A stretch of DNA of 5,124 nucleotides, from the NCBI GenBank assembly GCA_900771035.1, contig CAAGML010000180.1, positions 1 through 5,124 of the forward strand, read 5' to 3'. The DNA comes from Bacteroidales bacterium. GTDB lineage: Bacteria > Bacteroidota > Bacteroidia > Bacteroidales > Paludibacteraceae. The notes beneath the pieces were generated by a model that saw only the letters and a program-made list of their open reading frames with translations, did no database searches and had not been told where the DNA came from. Numbering within the stretch: position 1 is the stretch's first letter; each line of letters opens with the position of its first letter. Below are positions 1 to 5,124 of this stretch, in pieces. The translations under genes and the position numbers were made by a program.

Positions 1-73
1 TTAGCGGGCTAAATGACTGATGAACAACATCAAAATAGACAACAAGATGAGTAAAAGCGGAACAAGTAAAATT

Positions 74-81
74 CATATTTG
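74..81 (+). promoter_or_regulatory. Weak candidate -7 element upstream of tnaA
   Basis: CATATTTG differs by one base from the Bacteroidota -7 consensus TAnnTTTG and lies 57 bases upstream of the tryptophanase start. I see no TTG or TTTG at the expected 19-21 base spacing upstream, so the site is weak and the true promoter may lie left of the window. No leader peptide with a tryptophan codon resembling the enterobacterial tnaC regulator is apparent in the 138-base leader. Confidence 0.2.
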
Positions 82-138
82 TACCAAGTTATTATTTTAT
101 CATCACTTAAATCAAAAACACAATAAAAACTTAGTATT

Positions 139-1518
139 ATGGAAATTCCTTTTGCAGAAGCGTGGAAAATCAAGATGGTTGAGCCAATCAAGAAATCCAC
201 ACGCGCTGAGCGCGAGCAGTGGCTTGAAGAGGCAAAGAACAACATCTTCATGTTGAAATCCGAGCAGGTCTATATCGACCTTTGCACCGACTCTGGCACA
301 GGCGCAATGTCTGACCGTCAGTGGAGCGCAATGATGCTCGGTGATGAGAGCTACGCAGGCGCACGCAGCTTCTTCCACTTCAAAGACACAGTGACAGACA
401 TCACTGGCTTCCCATTCGTTATCCCTACACACCAGGGACGTGCCGCTGAGAACGTATTCTTCAGCGCACTTCTTGACCATGACGGATATGTCGTTCCTGG
501 CAACGCTCACTTCGACACAACCAAAGGTCATATCGAGTTCCGTAAATGTAAGGCTATCGACGTAACGACACCAAAGGCTAAGGACACTCAGCTTGAGGAT
601 CCATTCAAGGGCAATGTTGACCTTGAGAAACTGGAGCAGGTGCTCAAAGAGAACAAGGGCAACGTGCCTGTAATGATTCTCACCGTTACCAACAACACCG
701 TCGGCGGTCAGCCAGTATCGATGGAGAACATCAAGGCCACCTGCGCACTCTGCCACAAATACGGCGTGCCTGTAAACATGGACTCTGCACGTTTCATTGA
801 GAACGCATATTTCATCAAGACCCGTGAGAAAGGTTACGAGAACAAGACCATCGCCGAGATTGCCAAGGAAATGTATGCCGACGCAGACTCGATGACAATG
901 TCAGCAAAGAAGGACGGTCTGGTGAACATGGGTGGTTTCTTCGCAACAAAGAAGGAAGAGTGGTATGAGGCTTGCAAACGCTTCTGTATCCCATTCGAGG
1001 GCTTCCTGACTTACGGCGGTATGAACGGCCGTGATATGGATGCTTTGGCTGTAGGTCTCCGCGAGAACCTTGAGTTCGATATGATTGAGACCCGTATCAA
1101 ACAGGTTGAGTACCTCGCCAAGAGACTTGACGAGTACGGAATCCCTTATCAGCGTCCTGCCGGTGGTCACGCCATCTTCGTTGATGCCGACAAGATTCTT
1201 GTCAACGTGCCAAAGGAGGAGTTCCCTGCACAGACACTCACATGCGAGCTCTATTTAGAGAGCGGTATCCGTGCCTGCGAGATTGGTTACGTCCTCGCTG
1301 ACCGTGACCCTGTCACCCGTCAGAACCGTTTCGGCGGACTTGACTTTGTACGTCTCTGCATTCCAAGACGTGTCTATACGAACAACCACATGGACGTTAT
1401 CGCCGCTTCGTTGAAGAATGTCTTTGACCGCCGCGACTCTATCAAACGTGGTCTTGAAATCACATGGGAGGCTCCACTCATGCGTCACTTCACCTGCCAG
1501 TTCAAGAGACTGAAATAA
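139..1518 (+). CDS. tnaA: Tryptophanase (L-tryptophan indole-lyase)
   Basis: This is a pyridoxal-phosphate (PLP) beta-eliminating lyase of 459 residues, close to the usual 455-475. It converts L-tryptophan to indole, pyruvate and ammonia in the cytoplasm. Visible family residues are Y72 (DESYAG), R101 in THQGR, PLP-ring D215 and R218 in MDSAR, the Schiff-base lysine K258 in MSAKKDG, carboxylate-binding R410 in IPRRVYT, and H450 in RHFT. Tryptophanase and tyrosine phenol-lyase are close relatives. Two positions separate them: D126 in HFDTTKGH (Thr in tyrosine phenol-lyase) and I382 in CEIGY (Arg in tyrosine phenol-lyase). Both favour tryptophanase. An in-frame stop at 124-126 leaves ATG 139 as the first start, and MEIPFAEAWKIK fits the N-terminus of Bacteroidales homologues as I recall them. 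The gene stands alone, with no tryptophan permease gene in the window, and ends before a strong terminator. It appears intact. Confidence 0.95.
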   Translation: MEIPFAEAWKIKMVEPIKKSTRAEREQWLEEAKNNIFMLKSEQVYIDLCTDSGTGAMSDRQWSAMMLGDESYAGARSFFHFKDTVTDITGFPFVIPTHQGRAAENVFFSALLDHDGYVVPGNAHFDTTKGHIEFRKCKAIDVTTPKAKDTQLEDPFKGNVDLEKLEQVLKENKGNVPVMILTVTNNTVGGQPVSMENIKATCALCHKYGVPVNMDSARFIENAYFIKTREKGYENKTIAEIAKEMYADADSMTMSAKKDGLVNMGGFFATKKEEWYEACKRFCIPFEGFLTYGGMNGRDMDALAVGLRENLEFDMIETRIKQVEYLAKRLDEYGIPYQRPAGGHAIFVDADKILVNVPKEEFPAQTLTCELYLESGIRACEIGYVLADRDPVTRQNRFGGLDFVRLCIPRRVYTNNHMDVIAASLKNVFDRRDSIKRGLEITWEAPLMRHFTCQFKRLK

Positions 1519-1536
1519 GTCTTAGATTTTCATTAT

Positions 1537-1575
1537 AAGAGAAGCCATTGCCGAAATGCAATGGCTTCTTTTTTT
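1537..1575 (+). terminator. Rho-independent terminator of tnaA, possibly bidirectional
   Basis: Eleven perfect base pairs join AGAAGCCATTG (1540-1550) to CAATGGCTTCT (1559-1569) around an 8-base loop. The plus strand then runs through six more T (1570-1575), and the A's before the stem can extend the helix. It begins 19 bases after the tnaA stop. Because the next gene converges from the right, the hairpin may also stop transcription from the ATPase gene, although the T run on the minus strand is poorer and interrupted. Confidence 0.9.
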
Positions 1576-1631
1576 GCTCTTTTGCGTTGTAAGTCTGTTC
1601 AGGAACGTCAAAAATGGGCTGTCGCAGGGAT

Positions 1632-2969
1632 TTACAGCAATCCTGTCATATAGATAGGAATCATGAGCGTTTCATTGTCACACTTGAGGTCTTTGGTGTA
1701 AATCAGGTATCTATCCCTTATTCTGGATGAGAACTTGCGGCAAAACTCGTCGAGCGACCTATGGGTGTTGTAGCCAGACGACTTCACCTCGATAGGTGAA
1801 AGTTTGAAGCCCTTGGAGAGCAGGAAATCAACTTCATAGACATGGTTTCCCTCTGCTGCCCAAGAGTAATAGTATAATTTATTGCCAGACGACATGAGAG
1901 CCTGCGCCACCGCATTCTCGAACACATAACCAAGGTTTGCCTCAAGTTTGTCGTTCAGCAGTTTCTGGTAGATGATGTTTTCGGTAAAAGACTTGTCCCA
2001 AAATGCGTATGTGACGAAAAGGCCCGTGTCGCAGAGGTACATCTTGAATGCGGTTTTGTCGGACGTGAGTTCCATTCCCACGTTTGGGTCGTCAGTGCGA
2101 AACGCAACATTCACAGTCTTGCTATCCTCCAGCATGTCGATAAGCCCGATGACGCTGTCCTGTTTGACATCTCCGATTATCTTCGTTTTCTGAAAGCGCG
2201 TGGCGTTTTTGTGGAGTTGAGAAGGTATGGCCTTGAAGAGCGCTTTGAGTTTCTCGCTTTTGTCCAGTTTGTGGAAATCCTGTTCGTATAGCGTCAGTAT
2301 GCCTCTCTTGACCTTGTCAACCATGCCCAAGTCGCGGGTTTTTATGTATTTGGCGACCGCCTGGGGCATTCCGCCGACAAGCATATAGAGTCTGAAATCG
2401 CGCATCAATTTGCGGTTGAGGCTGTCGCCAAGCGACTGTCGTTTAGTCAACACCTCTCTCAGCATCGGTATTGTATCAAAGTCGCCGAGAGCCCATCTGA
2501 ACTCCTCGTAATCCATAGGATAAAGAGTAAGGGACTCCTCCTCGCTTGGAATGACGATGTCGCCGACATTCTGGTGAATGCTGATGAGAGAACCCGTTTC
2601 TATGTAGTCATAACGTCCGTCAGCCACCAGATATTTGATTGCCTGACGTGCCAAAGGACATTTTTGCACCTCGTCAAAGACAATCACGGACTCTCTTTCA
2701 TAGAGGCTTTTTCCTTTTGACAGTTTCAGTTTTGTAAAGAAAACGTCAATGTCCGAAATGTCTTTGAACAAGTCATAGTCGGCAGCGTCAGTATTTGCAA
2801 AATCAATGAATATGTGTGTACGGTACTCATTTTCAGCAAATTGTCTTACAATCGTAGATTTGCCGACACGACGTGCGCCCTCAATAAGCAATGCAGTTTC
2901 GCCCGCAGACTCCTTCTTCCATACGAGCATCTTTTCGTAGAGTTTTCTCTTAAAAATTATGTCTGACAT
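1632..2969 (-). CDS. AAA_14/DUF4143 ATPase with C-terminal PD-(D/E)xK-like domain
   Basis: This 445-residue predicted soluble ATP-binding protein belongs to the AAA_14 plus DUF4143 superfamily, which is widespread in Bacteroidota and archaea and has no settled biochemical role. In order it shows a Walker A motif GARRVGKST (31-39, K37), a Walker B motif VIVFDEVQ (95-102, D99/E100), a sensor-like ETGS (124-127), the family motif YPMDYEEF (150-157) and VGGMPQAV (198-205). A DUF4143 region includes CDTGL (313-317). The C-terminal part has FENAVAQAL (E351), YEVDFLL (D381) and SPIEVKSS (E394, K396), giving a D-x12-ExK pattern typical of PD-(D/E)xK nuclease folds. The ATG at 2969 follows a good Bacteroidota promoter with a leader of roughly 15-20 bases and no clear Shine-Dalgarno. 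The gene converges on tnaA, and a 33-bp repeat array lies upstream of its promoter. Nuclease activity is inferred from motifs only. The gene appears intact. Confidence 0.92.
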   Translation of the reverse strand: MSDIIFKRKLYEKMLVWKKESAGETALLIEGARRVGKSTIVRQFAENEYRTHIFIDFANTDAADYDLFKDISDIDVFFTKLKLSKGKSLYERESVIVFDEVQKCPLARQAIKYLVADGRYDYIETGSLISIHQNVGDIVIPSEEESLTLYPMDYEEFRWALGDFDTIPMLREVLTKRQSLGDSLNRKLMRDFRLYMLVGGMPQAVAKYIKTRDLGMVDKVKRGILTLYEQDFHKLDKSEKLKALFKAIPSQLHKNATRFQKTKIIGDVKQDSVIGLIDMLEDSKTVNVAFRTDDPNVGMELTSDKTAFKMYLCDTGLFVTYAFWDKSFTENIIYQKLLNDKLEANLGYVFENAVAQALMSSGNKLYYYSWAAEGNHVYEVDFLLSKGFKLSPIEVKSSGYNTHRSLDEFCRKFSSRIRDRYLIYTKDLKCDNETLMIPIYMTGLL

Positions 2970-2991
2970 AGATACATTTTATTTGAGGCTG

Positions 2992-3021
2992 CAAAGTTAC
3001 ACATATTTTTTTGATTAACAA
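2992..3021 (-). promoter_or_regulatory. Predicted Bacteroidota promoter of the 445-residue ATPase gene
   Basis: On the minus strand, TAACTTTG (2999 down to 2992) matches the -7 consensus TAnnTTTG exactly. A TTG (3021-3019) lies 19 bases further upstream, as expected for the -33 element. Transcription should start near 2985, about 16 bases before the ATG. The tandem-repeat array begins 23 bases upstream of the -33 element, where a regulator could bind. Confidence 0.65.
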
Positions 3022-3043
3022 TGGGTTTTTTGAAAAAAATCAG

Positions 3044-3159
3044 TTTTCCGCAATTTTCAAAAGCGTGTTTTGGCGGTTTTCCGCAATTTTCAAAAGCGTG
3101 TTTTGGCGGTTTTCCGCAAATTTCAAAAGCGAGTTTTGGCGGTTTTCCGCAAAATTCAA
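3044..3159. repeat. Tandem array of 33-bp units, three full copies plus a partial copy
   Basis: Full units lie at 3044-3076, 3077-3109 and 3110-3142, and a truncated, diverging unit at 3143-3159. On the plus strand each unit is a TTTT linker, the arm CCGC, a 21-base core containing TTTTCAAAAGCG, and the arm GCGG. Consecutive units therefore meet at GCGG-TTTT-CCGC, a small perfect inverted repeat. The first two copies are identical, the third has two substitutions, and the fourth decays towards the neighbouring gene's stop. The array fills most of the 200-base gap between the two ATPase genes, ending 10 bases from the stop of one and lying just upstream of the promoter of the other. It is not CRISPR: there are no variable spacers. 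Confidence 0.95.
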
Positions 3160-3169
3160 CAGTAAGTCT

Positions 3170-4450
3170 TCAATCCTTCAAACAACCTATAGGGACAATG
3201 AGAATGCCATCCTCACGGCGATATGCGTATTTGCCCACGCCTGTAAGAACCATCTTGAACGAAGGTGATTTCATTTTGTCTGTGTCGATTCTCTGTTCAA
3301 GTTTGTTGAGAGTCTTTACACCCTCCTCAATAAGTTTCTCACCGCCCAGTTTAATCTCAATCAAACCGTATTTACCGTTGCGCAGATGAACTACAGCATC
3401 ACATTCCAGGTTGGTCTTGTCACGGTAGTGAAACACCTCGCCGTCAATAGCCTCGGCATAGACACGGAGGTCTCGTAAACAGAGAGTCTCGAAAATCAGT
3501 CCGAACGTGTTGAGGTCGTTCACCAGGTCGTCAGGACCGAGACCCAAAGACGCAGTTGCTATGCTTGGGTCAACAAAATAGCGTGTGTCGCCTGTGCGGA
3601 TAGCCGTTTTGCTGCGCAGGTTGGGATTCCACGCCGACACATCCTCCTCGACAAATATACGTTTCAGGGCTTTTATGTACGACGCAACTGTATCTTCGTC
3701 AAGGGTCTGCGTGTCGTTTGTCACCATATCTTGACGTATCGTGTTGACAGGTGCCTGCGAGCCCTGATTGCGGGCAAGCGAGCGCAGGAGGACTTTGACA
3801 CGTTCGGGGTCGCGTTCAACACCGTCCGAGGCAGAAAGGTCGCGTTGCTGGACAGCCTTCACATAGTCAAACGCCTGGTCAAGAGCCACATCTTTTTTCT
3901 TCATTGTACACGCCAGAGGCCAGCCGCCACGGCAAGTCACATACGAGAGCAACTGCAAATCAATGTTAGATATACCGGAGATTTGCCTGTCATCATCGAA
4001 AAGGGAGGAGAGAGAGACCTCACCGCTACTCTCGCCTGACTCCCAAAGAGTCATAGGTCTCATTCTGAGCCAGCCAATACGTCCCGTACCACTGTGTCTG
4101 ACTTCGCTCATATCAGCGGGGACTGCCGACCCTGTCATGATGAAAAGCCCCAATTCGCCCTCGTGGTCAGCAGCAAACCTGATGGCATCCCATAGTTTCG
4201 GAGCCAGCTGCCATTCGTCAATCAGACGAGGTCTCGCACCACGCAGCAGGACTTCCGGGTTGACTGCGGCAAGGTGCAGATTCTGCTCCACCTCCTTCGG
4301 GTCAGACATATACAATATGCTTTTGGCGGCATGTTCACCGGTCGAGGTCTTACCGCACCATTTTGCACCTTCAATGAGGATTGCACCCTTGCCTTCCAAC
4401 TTGCGTTTCAACACACGGTCAACAATCCTTTGTCTGTATTCATTTTTCAT
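3170..4450 (-). CDS. AAA_14/DUF4143 ATPase, second subgroup, with PD-(D/E)xK-like C-terminus
   Basis: This 426-residue predicted soluble ATPase is a distant relative of its downstream neighbour. Visible motifs are Walker A GAKWCGKT (28-35, K34; the WCGKT form marks a distinct subgroup), Walker B RLIDEWQ (75-81, D78/E79), a sensor-like MTGSA (105-109), RMRPMTLWESGES (129-141), RGGWP (174-178) and FVDPSIA (292-298). A likely helix-turn-helix-like stretch spans about 213-275. The C-terminus carries FETL (E321), ECDAVV (D351) and LIEIKLG (E365, K367), a D-x13-ExK nuclease-like pattern. ATG 4450 is preceded at 8 bases by AGGGG (4463-4459), a plausible ribosome binding site that supports this start. 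The leader is long, about 220 bases from the predicted start site, and contains a 23-bp tandem array. The TGA stop (3172-3170) lies 10 bases from the 33-bp array. Biological role and DNA cleavage are unproven. Confidence 0.92.
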   Translation of the reverse strand: MKNEYRQRIVDRVLKRKLEGKGAILIEGAKWCGKTSTGEHAAKSILYMSDPKEVEQNLHLAAVNPEVLLRGARPRLIDEWQLAPKLWDAIRFAADHEGELGLFIMTGSAVPADMSEVRHSGTGRIGWLRMRPMTLWESGESSGEVSLSSLFDDDRQISGISNIDLQLLSYVTCRGGWPLACTMKKKDVALDQAFDYVKAVQQRDLSASDGVERDPERVKVLLRSLARNQGSQAPVNTIRQDMVTNDTQTLDEDTVASYIKALKRIFVEEDVSAWNPNLRSKTAIRTGDTRYFVDPSIATASLGLGPDDLVNDLNTFGLIFETLCLRDLRVYAEAIDGEVFHYRDKTNLECDAVVHLRNGKYGLIEIKLGGEKLIEEGVKTLNKLEQRIDTDKMKSPSFKMVLTGVGKYAYRREDGILIVPIGCLKD

Positions 4451-4458
4451 AATTATAG

Positions 4459-4463
4459 CCCCT
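4459..4463 (-). promoter_or_regulatory. Shine-Dalgarno-like AGGGG before the 426-residue ATPase
   Basis: AGGGG on the minus strand sits 8 bases before ATG 4450. Shine-Dalgarno sites are often absent in Bacteroidota, so this is modest support for the chosen start. It lies 12 bases downstream of the tandem array in the transcript, so structure in the array could affect access to it. Confidence 0.45.
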
Positions 4464-4474
4464 ATTTTATGTTT

Positions 4475-4583
4475 CGTTCGGTTATTTGGACCGTTTTCAT
4501 TCGGTTATTTGGACCGTTTTCGTTCGGTTATTTGGACCGTTTTCGTTCGGTTATTTGGACCGTTTTCGTTCGGTTATTTGGAC
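4475..4583. repeat. Tandem array of 23-bp units, four full copies plus a partial copy
   Basis: Full units lie at 4475-4497, 4498-4520, 4521-4543 and 4544-4566, and a 17-base partial unit at 4567-4583. On the plus strand a unit begins CGTT, then the arm CGGT, a 7-base core TATTTGG, the arm ACCG, and TTTT. Three full copies are identical; the second has one change (CATT for CGTT). The arms can pair as a 4-bp hairpin within a unit, or across the 8-base TTTTCGTT linker between units. The array begins 25 bases upstream of the ATPase start and lies between that start and its predicted promoter, so it should be transcribed as part of the leader. The units are directly joined, with no spacers. Confidence 0.95.
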
Positions 4584-4589
4584 GAAAAC
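4562..4589 (-). promoter_or_regulatory. Hairpin at the promoter-proximal end of the 23-bp array
   Basis: GTTTTCGT (4562-4569) and ACGAAAAC (4582-4589) are perfect 8-base inverted complements around a 12-base loop. The last, truncated repeat unit is followed by GAAAAC instead of the usual continuation, and this is what creates the second arm. In the predicted ATPase mRNA the structure would form in the 5' leader before the rest of the array. A regulatory role is inferred, not shown. Confidence 0.4.
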
Positions 4590-4674
4590 AAGCATTATTA
4601 CAATAAGCCGTTATTGATACAAGACTGAATATCAACATTATAATATTTCAACGTAAAATATCATCAACTGCCTG

Positions 4675-4705
4675 CAAAAGTACAAATTTATTTTGAAATA
4701 GCCAA
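4675..4705 (-). promoter_or_regulatory. Predicted Bacteroidota promoter of the 426-residue ATPase gene
   Basis: On the minus strand, TACTTTTG (4682 down to 4675) matches TAnnTTTG exactly, and TTG (4705-4703) lies 20 bases upstream as the -33 element. The start site should be near 4668, giving a leader of about 220 bases that includes the 23-bp array. The downstream context, TTTGCAG, is the same as at the other ATPase promoter. An inverted pair AGCCAA/TTGGCT (4700-4705, 4734-4739) overlaps the -33 element and could be an operator, but it is short. Confidence 0.6.
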
Positions 4706-4784
4706 GGTTTTTCCGATAAATTTTCAATGAATTTTGGCTGAAAAATGAACATCATTTTTATATCATTTTGCGGCATCTTTTTGG

Positions 4785-4808
4785 CGTTTCGACGTTTCGA
4801 TTTTTCGA
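4785..4808. repeat. Short direct repeat CGTTTCGA, two copies plus a degenerate third
   Basis: CGTTTCGA occurs at 4785-4792 and 4793-4800, followed directly by TTTTTCGA at 4801-4808. It could be an operator or the remnant of another minisatellite. It is short enough that chance is a real possibility. Confidence 0.35.
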
Positions 4809-4818
4809 GTGGATTCGT

Positions 4819-4843
4819 GAAAATTACGCACAGAAAACGTAAT
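4819..4843 (-). terminator. Weak terminator-like hairpin after the partial right-edge gene
   Basis: Read on the minus strand, ATTACG (4843-4838) and CGTAAT (4828-4823) form a 6-bp stem around a 9-base loop, followed by a short T run (TTTC). It lies about 60 bases after the stop of the right-edge gene, in the right orientation to end it. The stem is short and A/T-rich, so the call is tentative. Confidence 0.3.
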
Positions 4844-4905
4844 AAGCAAGGTTGATTCAGGTTTTAGTAAATTTATTGAAGTTATTAAAATTGTTTAGTG
4901 ATACC

Positions 4906-5124
4906 TCAGAGGGTTATGGCGGCAGATTCGGCGAACCTATTTGTTGAAATAAACAGGTCGGTGAGCCCGTCCAGATTGACCCGTTTGAACAGGTTTATGG
5001 TACGGTAGGGCTTGCTCTTTTCTTGGTCTACATATTCCAGAGCATATCCGTTCAGAATCAGGTCTAAAATTCCAGAGGATACCCGTTCACGTAAGGGCAA
5101 AAAATCAGTTTGCGATGAACGAAA
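4906..5124 (-). CDS. C-terminal end of an unrecognised protein, cut by the window edge
   Basis: The frame is open from the right edge of the window to a TGA at 4908-4906, giving 72 residues of C-terminal sequence and no start. A TTG at 5100 could serve as a start, but the frame continues through it without a stop, so I treat the gene as partial. The sequence is a mixture of charged and hydrophobic residues, including GILDLILNGYALEYVDQEK and NLFKRVNLDGLTDLF, with no membrane segment, signal peptide or cysteine motif. Codon choice looks like that of a real gene. I do not recognise the family. It reads towards the ATPase genes but is separated from them by about 200 bases and a predicted promoter, so it need not be functionally linked. 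Confidence 0.6.
   Translation of the reverse strand, partial: FRSSQTDFLPLRERVSSGILDLILNGYALEYVDQEKSKPYRTINLFKRVNLDGLTDLFISTNRFAESAAITL

Larger units (their letters stand above)
4706..4905. other. A/T-rich intergenic stretch without a supportable gene
   Basis: This 200-base stretch separates the predicted ATPase promoter from the end of the partial gene on the right. I see no credible coding frame or RNA gene. It contains a weak terminator-like hairpin and a short CGTTTCGA direct repeat, listed separately. Confidence 0.6.

Noticed and set aside
1..12. Inverted repeat TTAGC-GG-GCTAA at the left edge
   Set aside because: A 5-bp stem with a 2-base loop is too short to support a function, and its upstream context lies outside the window.
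112..756. Long minus-strand frame opposite tnaA
   Set aside because: It is a shadow of the strongly supported tryptophanase gene and has no recognisable domain.
139..1518. Tyrosine phenol-lyase as the product
   Set aside because: The substrate-determining positions are Asp126 and Ile382, not the Thr and Arg of tyrosine phenol-lyase.
3011..3389. Plus-strand frames across the 33-bp array that encode repeated peptides such as FSAIFKSVFWR
   Set aside because: A 33-bp unit is divisible by three, so any stop-free frame stays open through the array. These frames run on into the antisense of the ATPase gene and have no promoter or conserved protein character.
3044..4583. CRISPR array
   Set aside because: Both arrays consist of directly joined identical units without unique spacers, and there is no cas gene in the window.
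1632..4583. Insertion sequence or transposon carrying the ATPases
   Set aside because: I see no transposase, no matching terminal inverted repeats at the outer borders and no clear target-site duplication. The two modules have unrelated repeats.
3963..4628. Plus-strand frames over the 23-bp array with repeats such as RLFGPFSFGYLDRF
   Set aside because: A 23-bp unit shifts frame at each copy, giving the same peptides in rotating frames. The frames are mostly antisense to the well-supported ATPase gene.

Overview
The window looks like chromosomal DNA from a member of the Bacteroidota, probably Bacteroidales of the Bacteroides/Prevotella type. Three things suggest this: a tryptophanase of the kind found in gut and oral Bacteroidales, two AAA_14/DUF4143 ATPases of a family that is strongly multiplied in that group, and promoter-like sites matching the Bacteroidota consensus (TTG, 19-20 bases, TAnnTTTG) with A/T-rich leaders and little Shine-Dalgarno signal.

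Layout. Bases 1-138 are a leader without a supportable gene. Bases 139-1518 (+) encode tryptophanase (tnaA), which converts tryptophan to indole, pyruvate and ammonia; a strong hairpin terminator follows at 1537-1575. Converging on it from the right are two minus-strand genes, 2969-1632 and 4450-3170. Each encodes an AAA_14 ATPase with a DUF4143 region and a C-terminal PD-(D/E)xK-like nuclease signature. They belong to clearly different subgroups of the same superfamily (GARRVGKST versus GAKWCGKT P-loops). The right edge, 4906-5124 (-), holds the C-terminal end of a protein I do not recognise.

The most unusual part is the DNA around the two ATPase genes. Each gene has its own short tandem-repeat array just upstream of its start: 33-bp units at 3044-3159 upstream of the first, and 23-bp units at 4475-4583 upstream of the second. 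The units are unrelated in sequence but built alike: two 4-bp G/C-rich inverted arms around a core, joined by a linker that begins TTTT. The predicted promoters place the 33-bp array just upstream of one promoter and the 23-bp array inside the transcribed 5' leader of the other gene. The suggestion that each ATPase/nuclease recognises or maintains its own array is inference.

The tryptophanase is an independent metabolic gene and shows no functional link to the ATPase modules.
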